Positions 50,011 to 58,785 of a stretch of DNA of 64,000 nucleotides are shown here, piece after piece. A program made the position numbers and the translations under genes. The notes beneath the pieces are model-generated. The model was not told where the DNA came from, did no database searches, and saw only the letters and a program-made list of their open reading frames with translations. Every line of letters starts with the position of its first letter. Positions within the stretch are counted from its first letter, which is position 1. Source of the stretch: Nocardioides luteus (GTDB taxonomy: Bacteria > Actinomycetota > Actinomycetes > Propionibacteriales > Nocardioidaceae); NCBI RefSeq assembly GCF_000960475.2, contig NZ_JZDQ02000034.1:1-64000 (forward strand), given 5' to 3'.

Positions 50011-50729
50011 TCAGCAGCCTTCAGCACATAGCCCGCGCCGCGCATGGTGTGGATCATCGGCTCGCGGCCGGCGTCGATCTTCTTGCGCAGGTAGGAGATG
50101 TAGAGCTCGACGACGTTGGCCTGGCCGCCGAAGTCGTAGGACCAGACCCGGTCGAGGATCTGGGCCTTGGACAGCACCCGGCGCGGGTTGCGCATCAGGA
50201 AGCGGAGCAGCTCGAACTCGGTCGCGGTGAGGGCGACCTCCTCCCCCGCACGGTGCACTTCCCGCGAGTCCTCGTCCATCGTCAGGTCCCCGACGCGGAT
50301 CACCGAGTGCTCCTCGACCCGGGTCGCGCCGGCCCGTCGCATCAGCCCGCGCAGCCGGGCCACGAGCTCCTCCAGCGAGAACGGCTTGGTCACGTAGTCG
50401 TCACCGCCCGCGGTCAGCCCGGCCACCCGGTCCTCGACCGCATCCTTGGCGGTGAGGAAGAGGACGGGTACGGCCGGGTTGGTGGACCGTACGCGGCGCA
50501 GGACCTCGAGCCCGTCGAAGTCGGGCAGCATCCAGTCGAGCACGATCGCGTCGGGAGCGGTCTCCTTCGCGGCGGCCACGGCCTTGGAACCGGAGTGGGC
50601 CATGGTGATCTCCCAGCCCTCGAACCGCAGGGCCATCGCGATCAGCTCGGCGATGTTCACCTCGTCGTCGACGACGAGCACCCGCAGCGGCGACCCGTCG
50701 GCGCGGGTGAGGTCCTGTGCTCCACTCAT
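50007..50729 (-). CDS. OmpR/PhoB family response regulator
   Basis: A 240-aa regulator: receiver domain with Asp21/Asp22, phospho-acceptor Asp65 (IVLDWMLPD) and Lys115 (TKPFSLEEL), and a winged-helix DNA-binding domain (VVELYISYLRKKID, TMRGAGYVL). ATG 50729 chosen; an upstream GTG would add 11 residues. It lies 60 bases after the HlyD-type adaptor gene in the same direction, so it may be cotranscribed with the efflux operon and regulate it. Confidence 0.94.
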   Translation of the reverse strand: MSGAQDLTRADGSPLRVLVVDDEVNIAELIAMALRFEGWEITMAHSGSKAVAAAKETAPDAIVLDWMLPDFDGLEVLRRVRSTNPAVPVLFLTAKDAVEDRVAGLTAGGDDYVTKPFSLEELVARLRGLMRRAGATRVEEHSVIRVGDLTMDEDSREVHRAGEEVALTATEFELLRFLMRNPRRVLSKAQILDRVWSYDFGGQANVVELYISYLRKKIDAGREPMIHTMRGAGYVLKAAE

Positions 50730-50789
50730 GGCTCCATCATGCGGTCGCTTGCTGTGAGGCACCTGTGAGCTCGCTGTGGCGTGTCGATG

Positions 50790-52670
50790 TCATCCCTGAC
50801 CACCGACCGGCATACCGGGCATCTGGCCCCCGGGACCGACGAACCGCTGCACATCGTTGCCCGGGCCAGGGCCCTCCTGCCCGGACGTGTCACCGCTGGG
50901 CAGCTCCTGTGACAGGTCGGCCAGGACGACCTGGTCACCCTCCTCGAGGCCGTCGGTGATCTCGATCCGGGTCGCACCGACCAGACCGGTGGTGACCTGC
51001 CTGCGCTCGGTCGTGTCGCCGTCGACGACCGTCACCGAGCCGCTGTCGAGGGCCGAGGCCGGGATCGTCACGACGTCCTCGGCCGAGCCGACGACGACCT
51101 CGACCGTGGCCGTGGTCCCGGCCAGGAGGTCCAGGCCGGTCTCGTCGAGCGTGACCGTGACGGGGAAGGTGCTGCTCCCCGAGGAGGTGTCCGGCACCTG
51201 GCCGACGAGGGTGACCTTGCCCGGAAGTGCCTTTTCGGCGCCGGCCGGGGTGACCTCGGCGATCTGGCCCACCTCGAGCTGCTCGACCTGGGTGGCGCTG
51301 ACGGTGAGCTCGACGCTGGTCAGGCCCTTGGCGATGAGGGTCACCGCCTCGGTTCCGGCGGAGATCCGGTCGCCGTTCTTCACGTCCACCGACGCGACCG
51401 TGCCGGCCGCCGGCGCCTTCAGGACCGCACCCTGCAGCGCCGCCTTCGCCTCGGCGACGTCGGCCTTCGCCTGGTCGATCTCGGCCTGGTCGTCGGCGAG
51501 GGTCGCGGCGGTCACGCTCTCGCCACCGGACGCACCGGCACCGCCGGATCCACCGGACCCACCCGTTCCGCTCTGCCCGTCGTCGCTCGGGACGCCGCCG
51601 CTCTGCTCGCCCGGGGAGGTGCCGGTGCCCGGCAGCTGGCCGGAGCCACCCGTGGACCCGTCGGCGCCGCCGGAGGGCTGGCCGGAGCCTTGCGGCCCGT
51701 CGTTTCCTCCGGGCTGGTCCTGACCGCCGGAGGACCCCGCGCGCGCGAGGGCCCGGTCGAGCTGCTCGCTGTAGTCCTTCAGATCGGCCTTCGCCGTCTT
51801 CACAGCGGCCTTGGCGTCGGCGACGGCCGACTCGGCCGAGCCGAGCAATGCGGTGGCCTCGGTGACGGTGGCACCGGCCGAGTCCTGGGCGCCGAGCGCG
51901 GTCTCGAGATCCTCGTCGCAGGAGGTCGAGGTGTCGTCGGCGCAGGACTCCTGAGCCGCCTTCAGCGCGCCGGCGAGCTCACCGCTCTCGTCCAGCATGC
52001 CGCCGGCGGCGACCAGGACGGTCAGCTTCTCCAGCGCCGAGGTGAGATCCGTCTGCGCGCTGCCGAGCTCGGCCTCGGCGGCGTCGAGCGCCTTCTGTGC
52101 CGAGACGACCGCGTTCTGCAGCTTCTTGATCTGGGCGACGAGCTCCGCGGTCGTGTCCGCCGAGGCGGTGAGCGCGGACGACGACGGCGTCGACCCGGTC
52201 CAGACCGCGGCGACGTCCTCACCGGAGGACCCTGCCGAGCTCGGCGAGGCGCCGGTCTCCGAGGACGTACCCGCCGACGTCGAGGCGACACCGGAGACCT
52301 GGGCCTCCTTGTCGCTCTGCAGCTGCGCACGGGCAGCGGTCAGAGCCGCCTTGGCGGAGGTGAGGGACTTCTCGAGCGACGTACGGTCCAGCCGGGCCAC
52401 CACCTGGCCCTTCTTCACGGTCTCGCCCTCGGCGACGACGGTCTCGACCGTCCCGTCGGTGGCGAAGGCGAGGTCGGCGCGGCCGTTGGGCGCGACGGTG
52501 CCGGTCAGCGAGAGGGTCTGCTCCACGTCGCCGGTGGTGACCGCGGCGGCACGGTAGCCGGCCGAGGGCGAGGCGGTCGCGGCGTACGCGGTGTAGCCAC
52601 CGCCCGCGACCACGATGAGTGCGGCGGCGCCGGAGGCCGCCTTGACCCAGGTGCGGGAGACGCGCCTCAT
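50790..52670 (-). CDS. HlyD/MacA-family efflux adaptor with long low-complexity insertion
   Basis: A 626-aa membrane-anchored adaptor (helix at about 10-30). The biotinyl-lipoyl halves are GTVETVVAEGETVKKGQVVARLD and APAAGTVASVDVKNGDRI; between them lies a coiled-coil hairpin with two inserts rich in Ser/Gly/Thr/Pro, the second (about 350-430) full of GGSG/PSGG repeats. Cysteines in SCADDTSTSC may form a disulfide. Beta-barrel and C-terminal domains follow. ATG 52670 overlaps the DUF5666-like stop. It is the second adaptor in this operon. Confidence 0.85.
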   Translation of the reverse strand: MRRVSRTWVKAASGAAALIVVAGGGYTAYAATASPSAGYRAAAVTTGDVEQTLSLTGTVAPNGRADLAFATDGTVETVVAEGETVKKGQVVARLDRTSLEKSLTSAKAALTAARAQLQSDKEAQVSGVASTSAGTSSETGASPSSAGSSGEDVAAVWTGSTPSSSALTASADTTAELVAQIKKLQNAVVSAQKALDAAEAELGSAQTDLTSALEKLTVLVAAGGMLDESGELAGALKAAQESCADDTSTSCDEDLETALGAQDSAGATVTEATALLGSAESAVADAKAAVKTAKADLKDYSEQLDRALARAGSSGGQDQPGGNDGPQGSGQPSGGADGSTGGSGQLPGTGTSPGEQSGGVPSDDGQSGTGGSGGSGGAGASGGESVTAATLADDQAEIDQAKADVAEAKAALQGAVLKAPAAGTVASVDVKNGDRISAGTEAVTLIAKGLTSVELTVSATQVEQLEVGQIAEVTPAGAEKALPGKVTLVGQVPDTSSGSSTFPVTVTLDETGLDLLAGTTATVEVVVGSAEDVVTIPASALDSGSVTVVDGDTTERRQVTTGLVGATRIEITDGLEEGDQVVLADLSQELPSGDTSGQEGPGPGNDVQRFVGPGGQMPGMPVGGQG

Positions 52671-53518
52671 GACGAGGCTCCGTCCTGGCTCGGTGCGCCG
52701 CCGGGCATCATGCCGCGGCGACCGAAGCCGGCTGTGCACTCGCCGTCGACCGGGTCGGAGACGGTGAGCCGGTCGGCCGTGACCGCGCCGGCCTCGTCGG
52801 CCTCGCCGGTGGCGGTCACGCACCTGCCGACGACCAGCGCACTCTTCGTCGCGGTCTCGGTGGTCGTGTAGGTGGTGTCCGAGCCGACCGTGACGCTCAC
52901 CGAGGTCGTCTCCTCGGAGCCGCGCGAGGTCGCCGCCACGGTGAATCCCGAGTCGCTGACCGCGGTCACCTCGCCCGAGGTGCCGCCCATGCCACCAGGG
53001 CCGCCCGAGGGCATGTCCGAGGGCATGGCCGTCGGCATGTCCGTCGGCATGTCACTGGGTGCCCCCTCGGGCCGCTGCCCACCAGCGAAGCCTCCGCCCG
53101 CGCAGGAGCCGTCGGCCTTCTCGCTGATCCTGACGGTGCCCGCGTCCACGGCGGTCTCGCTCGACTCGGAGCCGTCGGCGGCCGTGACCATGACGCAGCT
53201 CCCGACGGTGACGTCCGCCAGCGCCGCGCCGACCTCCTGGCTGATGCTGGTCGTGTCCGTGTAGGTGACCGCCGTCTGGGCGTCGCTGCCCTGGACCTGC
53301 AGGGTGCTGCCGTCGACGGCGGCGATCTCGCCGGAGGCACCGGGCATGCCGCCGCCCGTCCCCGGACCCTGCCCCTGGACGTACCCCTGCCCCATCTGGC
53401 CGGTGGCCGCGTCGCTGTCGGCACCGCAACCGGTCAGGGCGATGGCGCCGGCCGCGGCCAGAACAGCGAACGGCAGCGTGCGCGATCGCCGCGCGCGGAG
53501 CGTGAACGTGTTGGTCAT
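52667..53518 (-). CDS. Lipoprotein with two DUF5666-like domains
   Basis: A 283-aa lipoprotein: lipobox LTGC (Cys31), then two similar beta-rich domains (about 60-140 and 190-270), each with a GEI/EVTAV..(S/T)L or GFTV start and a VxxGxCVxxTG end, the DUF5666 pattern. A PSDMPTDMPTAMPSDMPSG repeat separates them. ATG 53518 has AAGGAA 6 bases upstream. It is placed between MacB permease and the second adaptor, so it may be an accessory part of the pump or an envelope sensor. Confidence 0.78.
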   Translation of the reverse strand: MTNTFTLRARRSRTLPFAVLAAAGAIALTGCGADSDAATGQMGQGYVQGQGPGTGGGMPGASGEIAAVDGSTLQVQGSDAQTAVTYTDTTSISQEVGAALADVTVGSCVMVTAADGSESSETAVDAGTVRISEKADGSCAGGGFAGGQRPEGAPSDMPTDMPTAMPSDMPSGGPGGMGGTSGEVTAVSDSGFTVAATSRGSEETTSVSVTVGSDTTYTTTETATKSALVVGRCVTATGEADEAGAVTADRLTVSDPVDGECTAGFGRRGMMPGGAPSQDGASS

Positions 53519-53549
53519 CGAGATTCCTTCGTACGTCGAGATGGTCATG

Positions 53550-54779
53550 TCACTCGCTGCGGAGCGCGTCGATCGGGGTCAGGCGAGCGGCCCGGCTCGC
53601 GGGGTAGACCCCGAAGCCGACGCCGAGCGCCAGCGAGGTCACCAGCGCGGCGAGCGTCGCCACCAGGGACAGGGACACGGGCTGGTCGATCAGGCCGGGC
53701 AGTCCCCAGGCACCGACGGCGGCGATGACGATGCCGACGACGCCACCGGCCAGACCGAGCAGCGATGCCTCGGCCAGGAACTGGCGACGGATCACCGACG
53801 GAGTGGCGCCGAGCGCCTTGCGCAGGCCGATCTCGCGGATCCGCTCGGTGACGGAGACGAGCATGATGTTCATGACGCCGATGCCGCCCACGAGCAGCGA
53901 GATGGCCGCGATGCCGCCGAGCAGCACCGTCAGGGTCTTGTTCGTGGCGTTGGCGGTCTCGACCAGCGAGTCCTGCGAGGAGATCGAGAAGTCGGCCTCG
54001 TCCGCTTTCACGCCGTGCAGGTTGAGCAGCAGCGCGTTGATCTCCTGGTAGGCGGCAGAGAGTGCCTCGTCGGAGACCGCCTCGACGTAGACCGTCGAGA
54101 CCGAGCCGCTCGTCGAGCCGGTGAGCGCCTTGGCGGTGCTCATCGGGGTGACCGCGGTGTCGTCCTCGGTGGAGCCCGACGAGCTCGCCCCGGTCGACTC
54201 CAGCACCCCGATCACCGTCAGTGCGGTGCCCCCGACCGAGACCGTCTCGCCGACCGGGCTGGCCGGACCGGTGAAGAGCTCGGCGGCGGTGTCGGCACCG
54301 AGCACGACCACCTTCGCTCCCGAGGCGACCTCCTCGGAGGTGAAGAACCGGCCGCTCGCGATCTCGCGCTTGCGCACGTCGGGCCACGTGGTCGTGGCGC
54401 CGACCAGCGAGGTCGTCCAGTTGGTCGAGGCGGTGTCGAGCTGGGCGTTCGAGGTGGTCACCGGGGCGACCGCCTCCACGTCCGGAGCGGCCTCGTCGTC
54501 CCCGAGCGCCTCGGCGTCGGAGAGCGTCAGCGTGGAGGCCGACCCGAAGCCGCCGCGTACGCCCGAGGAGTCCGTCGACGAGCCCGGCGAGACGATCAGC
54601 AGGTTGCTCCCCAGCGCGCTGATCTGGCTCTTGACCTGGTCCTGCGCACCCTGGCCGAGGCCGACGGTGAGGATCACCGAGGCGATGCCGATGACGATGC
54701 CGAGCATGGTCAGCAGCGACCGCAGCCGGTGCGAGCGCACCGCGTCCCACGCCGTCGCGAGGGTCTCTGCCCAGCTCAT
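53550..54779 (-). CDS. MacB-type ABC transporter permease
   Basis: A 409-aa permease of the MacB/FtsX superfamily. Helix 1 at about 20-42 (SHRLRSLLTMLGIVIGIASVIL), a periplasmic MacB_PCD domain at about 45-270, then three C-terminal helices between 285 and 395, with EIGLRKALGATP. ATG 54779 is the only start consistent with the 4-bp overlap by the upstream element. Partner ATPase is upstream; in Gram-positive bacteria such pumps export peptides or antibiotics. Confidence 0.9.
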   Translation of the reverse strand: MSWAETLATAWDAVRSHRLRSLLTMLGIVIGIASVILTVGLGQGAQDQVKSQISALGSNLLIVSPGSSTDSSGVRGGFGSASTLTLSDAEALGDDEAAPDVEAVAPVTTSNAQLDTASTNWTTSLVGATTTWPDVRKREIASGRFFTSEEVASGAKVVVLGADTAAELFTGPASPVGETVSVGGTALTVIGVLESTGASSSGSTEDDTAVTPMSTAKALTGSTSGSVSTVYVEAVSDEALSAAYQEINALLLNLHGVKADEADFSISSQDSLVETANATNKTLTVLLGGIAAISLLVGGIGVMNIMLVSVTERIREIGLRKALGATPSVIRRQFLAEASLLGLAGGVVGIVIAAVGAWGLPGLIDQPVSLSLVATLAALVTSLALGVGFGVYPASRAARLTPIDALRSE

Positions 54780-54862
54780 CGGGCCGCCTCCGTAGCGCAA
54801 GCGCCAGGATACGGACCCGGCCCGATGAAGATTCCATTGTTCGCTCGCTCACGCTCGCTCAT
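54776..54862 (-). repeat. MIRU-like intercistronic element, copy B (MacB ATPase/permease)
   Basis: The 87-bp element sits between the ATPase stop and permease start, overlapping both as ATGA. Its 28-codon frame starts MSERERA and contains PYPGACAT. Arms CATCGGGCCG and CGGCCCGATG plus CCGTA/TACGG give an 18-position stem with 16 pairs and two G-G mismatches, including the permease ATG. AGCGTGAGCG can pair with the loop CGCTTGCGCT using two G-U pairs. It shares its central 25 bases exactly with copy A. Confidence 0.8.
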
Positions 54863-55569
54863 CGCCCACCTCCGGCAAGCACCGGTTCGTCGGCCGTGAT
54901 CAGGCCGTCGCGGATGGTCAGGTTGCGGCCGGCGCGGGCGGCGACCTCGTGCTCGTGGGTGATCAGCACGATGGTCCGCCCGCTCGCGTGCAGCTCGTCG
55001 AGCAGCGCGAGCACCGCCTCGGACGAGGCCGAGTCGAGGTTTCCGGTCGGCTCGTCCGCCAGGATGATGTCCGGCTCGGTGACCAGCGCCCGGGCCACCG
55101 CCACCCGCTGCTGCTGTCCGCCGGAGAGCTCACCGGGGCGGTTCTCGAGCCGATCGCCCAGCCCGACCCGCTCCAGCGCCCGGGCGGCGCGCTCGCGGCG
55201 CTGTGACCGGGGCGCACCGGCGTACACCAGCGGGAGCTCGACGTTGCGCCAGGCGGGCAGGCTCGGCAGCAGGTTGAACTGCTGGAAGACGAAGCCGATC
55301 CGCCGGTTGCGTACGTGGGCGAGGGATGCCTCCGACATCGTCGAGACGTCCTCGCCGCCGAGGTGGTAGCTGCCCTCGGTCGGCACGTCGAGGCAGCCGA
55401 GGATGTTCATCAGGGTCGACTTGCCGGAGCCGGAGGGGCCGACCACCGCGACGTACTCCCCTGCGGCGATCTCCATGTCGACGCCGCGCAGGGCCTCGAA
55501 CTCGATCGATCCGGAGCGGTACGTCTTCCGCACGCCGTTCAGGGAGACGACCGGGGCGCTCGTGCTCAC
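54859..55569 (-). CDS. MacB-type ABC transporter ATP-binding protein
   Basis: A 236-aa ATPase. Walker A GPSGSGKST, Q-loop FVFQQFNLLP, signature LSGGQQQRVAVARAL and Walker B IILADEPTGNLD are intact; this is the LolD/MacB type. GTG 55569 overlaps the upstream adaptor stop (GTGA). A separate permease gene follows across the MIRU-like element. Confidence 0.93.
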   Translation of the reverse strand: MSTSAPVVSLNGVRKTYRSGSIEFEALRGVDMEIAAGEYVAVVGPSGSGKSTLMNILGCLDVPTEGSYHLGGEDVSTMSEASLAHVRNRRIGFVFQQFNLLPSLPAWRNVELPLVYAGAPRSQRRERAARALERVGLGDRLENRPGELSGGQQQRVAVARALVTEPDIILADEPTGNLDSASSEAVLALLDELHASGRTIVLITHEHEVAARAGRNLTIRDGLITADEPVLAGGGR

Positions 55570-56837
55570 TGACCGCCACCCGTCTGACCCGGCATCCCGC
55601 CGGGGAACTGGCCGCCCCCGGGCATCTGCCTGATCTCTCCGCCGTCGCCGAAGCCTTCGAAGCCGCCCTCCTGGCCGCCCTCCCGGCCCCCGGATCCCGA
55701 GCCGCTGGGACGGGTGAAACCCTCGATCTCGACGGTGTCGCCCTCGTCGAGCCCCTCGGTGATCTCGGTCGTTGCGCCGTAGACCTCGCCGATCGTCACC
55801 TCGGTCTTGACCGTCTCGCCGTCGACGACCTTCTGCACGTACGCCTGGTCGCCGTCGGTCGTGATCGCGGCGCTGGCCACGGTGAGGACGTCCTCGCGCT
55901 GCTTCACCGTGATCTCGGCGGTGGCCGAGGTGCCCGGGTAGAGATCGTCGCGCTTGCCCGTGACGGTGATGCTCACCGGGAAGACCGCTGCGCCCGAGGA
56001 GCTGGTCTCGGCGACCTTGCCGACGGTCGCGACGGTGCCGAAGACCTTCTCGTCGACGCCGTTGACGGTGACGGTGGCCTGCAGGCCCTTCTTCAGCGAG
56101 GCCGCGTCGTCGGCGCTGACGGTCGCCTCGACAACGTAGCTGCCCGCCGAGACGATCGAGACCGTGCCGGCGTCGGAGGAGCCCGTGTCGGTGCCCGTGT
56201 CCTCCGAGCCGCCGCCCGTCGACGAGCCGGAGCCACCGGTGCCGCCCGATCCGCCGGAGGACGAGCCCGAGGAGGAGCCCACGACGTCGCCGACGGCGAT
56301 GTCGAAGGCGGTGACGGTACCGCCGATCGTGGCCCGCAGCACGGCGTCCTCGACGGCCTGGCGGGCGGAGTCGAGGTCGGCCTCGGCGGCCGCGACGGCG
56401 GCCTCGTCCGAGGCGATCTGTACGTCGGTGGCCCCCGCGGACTCGTCGGTATCGAGCTGCTCCTGGGCGGCGGCGAGGGCCGACTCGGCCGCGGTGCGGT
56501 TGGCGACGAGGGTGGTGTCGTCCACCCGGGCCAGCGCGTCGCCCTTCTTCACGGTGTCGCCCTCGGCGGCGTAGATCTTCGTCACCGTTCCGGAGACCTC
56601 GAAGGACAGGTCAGCGGTCTCGGCCGCCTCCACGGTGCCGCTGCCCGACACCGTCTCCTTCACCGTCCCCGACGTCGCCTGGACCTGCATCGTCTGCGCC
56701 TGCCCGGTGTCCTCGCGGGTGAGCGCCCAGGCTCCCGCTCCGCCACCGACCACCACTGCCGCCACCCCGGCGGCGAGCAGGATCCGGGCTGTCCGCCCCA
56801 GCCTCCGCCACCGCTCCGTGAGTCTCTTGCGCACCAC
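55566..56837 (-). CDS. HlyD/MacA-family efflux adaptor, first copy
   Basis: A 423-aa membrane-anchored adaptor (helix about 18-40) that starts the efflux operon. Lipoyl-like halves (GTVTKIYAAEGDTVKKGDALARVD and ATIGGTVTAFDIAVGDVV), a short hairpin, a Ser/Gly-rich insert (SSSGSSSGGSGGTGGSG), and a C-terminal Gly-rich tail. GTG 56837 follows AGAGAGG by 4 bases; a second GTG 3 bases on has better spacing. The upstream 148-bp gap contains CTCTCGT/ACGAGAG and CGCCCCG/CGGGGCG inverted repeats, perhaps regulatory. Confidence 0.87.
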   Translation of the reverse strand: MVRKRLTERWRRLGRTARILLAAGVAAVVVGGGAGAWALTREDTGQAQTMQVQATSGTVKETVSGSGTVEAAETADLSFEVSGTVTKIYAAEGDTVKKGDALARVDDTTLVANRTAAESALAAAQEQLDTDESAGATDVQIASDEAAVAAAEADLDSARQAVEDAVLRATIGGTVTAFDIAVGDVVGSSSGSSSGGSGGTGGSGSSTGGGSEDTGTDTGSSDAGTVSIVSAGSYVVEATVSADDAASLKKGLQATVTVNGVDEKVFGTVATVGKVAETSSSGAAVFPVSITVTGKRDDLYPGTSATAEITVKQREDVLTVASAAITTDGDQAYVQKVVDGETVKTEVTIGEVYGATTEITEGLDEGDTVEIEGFTRPSGSGSGGREGGQEGGFEGFGDGGEIRQMPGGGQFPGGMPGQTGGGQ

Positions 56838-56985
56838 ACTGCCTCTCTCGTACGCCCCGGCGGGGCGCCGGAGGGTCTGACGAGAGGACTGTGGTGAACC
56901 CGGCTATGCGGGAGGTCGGCCCCGGCTGTGGGGAGACTGTGAATCCGGTGCGTCGCCGAAGCTCAGGACTCGTGCCCTACCGCTC

Positions 56986-57573
56986 TCAGAGCCCGGGAGC
57001 GCCCCAGACGGCGAGCCAGCGGGAGAGGTCCTTCTCGACCGGCAGATCGCCCTCGATCGCCGAGCGGATGTTGATCTCGAGCAGGTTGTCGCGCTGCTGC
57101 GGGCCGGTCGGGACGAAGGGGTAGAAGGTGCCCTGCTTGTAGAGGTAGATCAGGCCGGCGCTGCGCCCGTCGGCGCCCTGGAAGGCGATCAGCGAGCACA
57201 GCAGCCCGGGGCCGAAGCCGTTCATCTCCAGCGTGGTGTTGACCGCGTGGAGGTCGGTGACGAGGCCGGTGATGTCGGGGTTGGCCGGGTCCAGGGCGTC
57301 GTGGTCGACGCTGAGCCAGGTGAAGCCGAACTCGTCGACGCTCGTGGTCACCTTCGGCGCACCCTCGGAGGCGCCGAGCAGGTCGATGATGTCGTTCTGC
57401 GTGCCGGCGAAGCCCGCACCGGACGCGGCCCGGTAGCAGACCGCCCCGTCGCCGGTCGGGACCAGCCCGAGCGAGGTCTGCATGGTGAGCGCGGCAGTCG
57501 GCACCGCGAACAGCGCGTCGAGGTTGGCCTGCTTCGGTCGCGTACGACCGGTGATGACGTCCCAGAAGCCCAC
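56986..57573 (-). CDS. pspAB: PspA-associated protein PspAB
   Basis: A 195-aa soluble protein beginning MGFWDVITGRTRPKQANLDALFAVP, matching the PspAB group of actinobacteria and archaea, found in PspA/HtpX operons. No catalytic motif is obvious. It is the last gene of pspA-pspAA-htpX-pspAB, 10 bases after htpX. Role presumed in envelope-stress response. Confidence 0.85.
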   Translation of the reverse strand: MGFWDVITGRTRPKQANLDALFAVPTAALTMQTSLGLVPTGDGAVCYRAASGAGFAGTQNDIIDLLGASEGAPKVTTSVDEFGFTWLSVDHDALDPANPDITGLVTDLHAVNTTLEMNGFGPGLLCSLIAFQGADGRSAGLIYLYKQGTFYPFVPTGPQQRDNLLEINIRSAIEGDLPVEKDLSRWLAVWGAPGL

Positions 57574-57583
57574 GCGGCCGACC

Positions 57584-58492
57584 CTACTGCGCCGGACGGC
57601 CGAGCTCGGCCTCGATCCGGGCGAGTTGCTCCAGACGTTGCTCCAGAGACGGGTGCGTCGAGGTGAGCGTACGCAGCGACTGGCCGCTGATCGCCGGCGC
57701 GATGAAGAACGCGCTCATCGCCTGCGAGGACCGCAGGTCGCGGCTCGGGATCGCGGAGATCTCTCCGGTGATCTTCTGCAGCGCGCTGGCCAGCGCGGCC
57801 GGCTTCATGGTCAGCTGCGCGCCGGCCCGGTCGGCGGCGAGCTCGCGGTAGCGCGAGAGCATCCGCAACAGCAGCCAGGACACCGCGTAGACCGCCAGCG
57901 AGACCAGCAGCACCACCAGCCACACCGGGAGGCCGTTGTTGTTGTCGCGGCGGCCGCCACCGGCGTACGCGCCGTACTGCGAACCCCTGCTCAGCATCCC
58001 GGCCACGATGCCGGCCGAGGAGGCGACGGTCATCACCAGCACGTCGCGGTGGGCGACGTGGGAGAGCTCGTGGGCGATCACGCCCTCGAGCTCCTCGGCG
58101 GTCAGCCGCTGCATGATGCCGGTGGTCACCACGACCACGGCCCGCTTCGGCGAGCGGCCGGTGGCGAAAGCGTTGGGCATGTCGGTGTAGGCGATCCCGA
58201 CGCGCGGCTTGGGCATGTCGGCCAGCGCGCACAGCCGGTCGATCATCGCGTGCAGCTCGGGTGCTTCCTGGGCCGACACCTCTCGCGCGCGCATCGCGCG
58301 CATCGCGAGGGTGTCGGAGGAGTACCACTGCCACCAGGCGATGCCGAGCCCGACGATGGCGATGATCGGCGCCCACTGCGCGGGCATCACGAACATCAGC
58401 GCCACGATGAGCCCGACGAAGAGCGCGCCCAGCAGGAACATCACCGTGGTCATCCGGGCGGTCAGCCCGGCATCACCTTGGAAGCGTGACAT
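57584..58492 (-). CDS. htpX: Zinc metalloprotease HtpX (M48)
   Basis: A 302-aa membrane protease for quality control of membrane proteins. HEXXH in IAHELSHVAHRD, third ligand Glu in YRELAADRAG, and four helices in two pairs (about 15-50 and 155-210). A GGGRRDNNNG segment lies between. It follows pspAA by 14 bases in the PspA operon. Confidence 0.93.
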   Translation of the reverse strand: MSRFQGDAGLTARMTTVMFLLGALFVGLIVALMFVMPAQWAPIIAIVGLGIAWWQWYSSDTLAMRAMRAREVSAQEAPELHAMIDRLCALADMPKPRVGIAYTDMPNAFATGRSPKRAVVVVTTGIMQRLTAEELEGVIAHELSHVAHRDVLVMTVASSAGIVAGMLSRGSQYGAYAGGGRRDNNNGLPVWLVVLLVSLAVYAVSWLLLRMLSRYRELAADRAGAQLTMKPAALASALQKITGEISAIPSRDLRSSQAMSAFFIAPAISGQSLRTLTSTHPSLEQRLEQLARIEAELGRPAQ

Positions 58493-58506
58493 GGTCGTGC
58501 GGGTCT

Positions 58507-58785
58507 CTAGCCGGGGATGAGGCCCTCGTCGCCGAGCATCTCAGAGACCTCGGCGAGCGTGGAGCCGGGTCCGGGGAGGATCAGGTCGGAGGAGTCGATC
58601 GCGTCGACGGGGTGGGCGGTGCCCAGCGAACGCACGCCGTCGAGCAGCGCGGCCAGCGCGGCGTCGAAGACGGCCTCGTCGGTGCCCTGGCAGGCGGACT
58701 CGACCGCGGCGTCGAGCTCGTTGAGCTTGTCCATGGCGGCCTCGTCGAGGTCGTACTGCCCCTCGCCCAGAATGCGAACGATCAC
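58507..58785 (-). CDS. pspAA: PspA-associated protein PspAA
   Basis: A 92-aa acidic protein (starts VIVRILGEGQYDLDEAAMDKLNEL) of the PspAA type, always adjacent to pspA in actinobacteria and haloarchaea. GTG 58785 overlaps the pspA stop (GTGA), so stoichiometry with PspA is probably maintained by coupling. Likely partner of PspA. Confidence 0.88.
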   Translation of the reverse strand: MIVRILGEGQYDLDEAAMDKLNELDAAVESACQGTDEAVFDAALAALLDGVRSLGTAHPVDAIDSSDLILPGPGSTLAEVSEMLGDEGLIPG

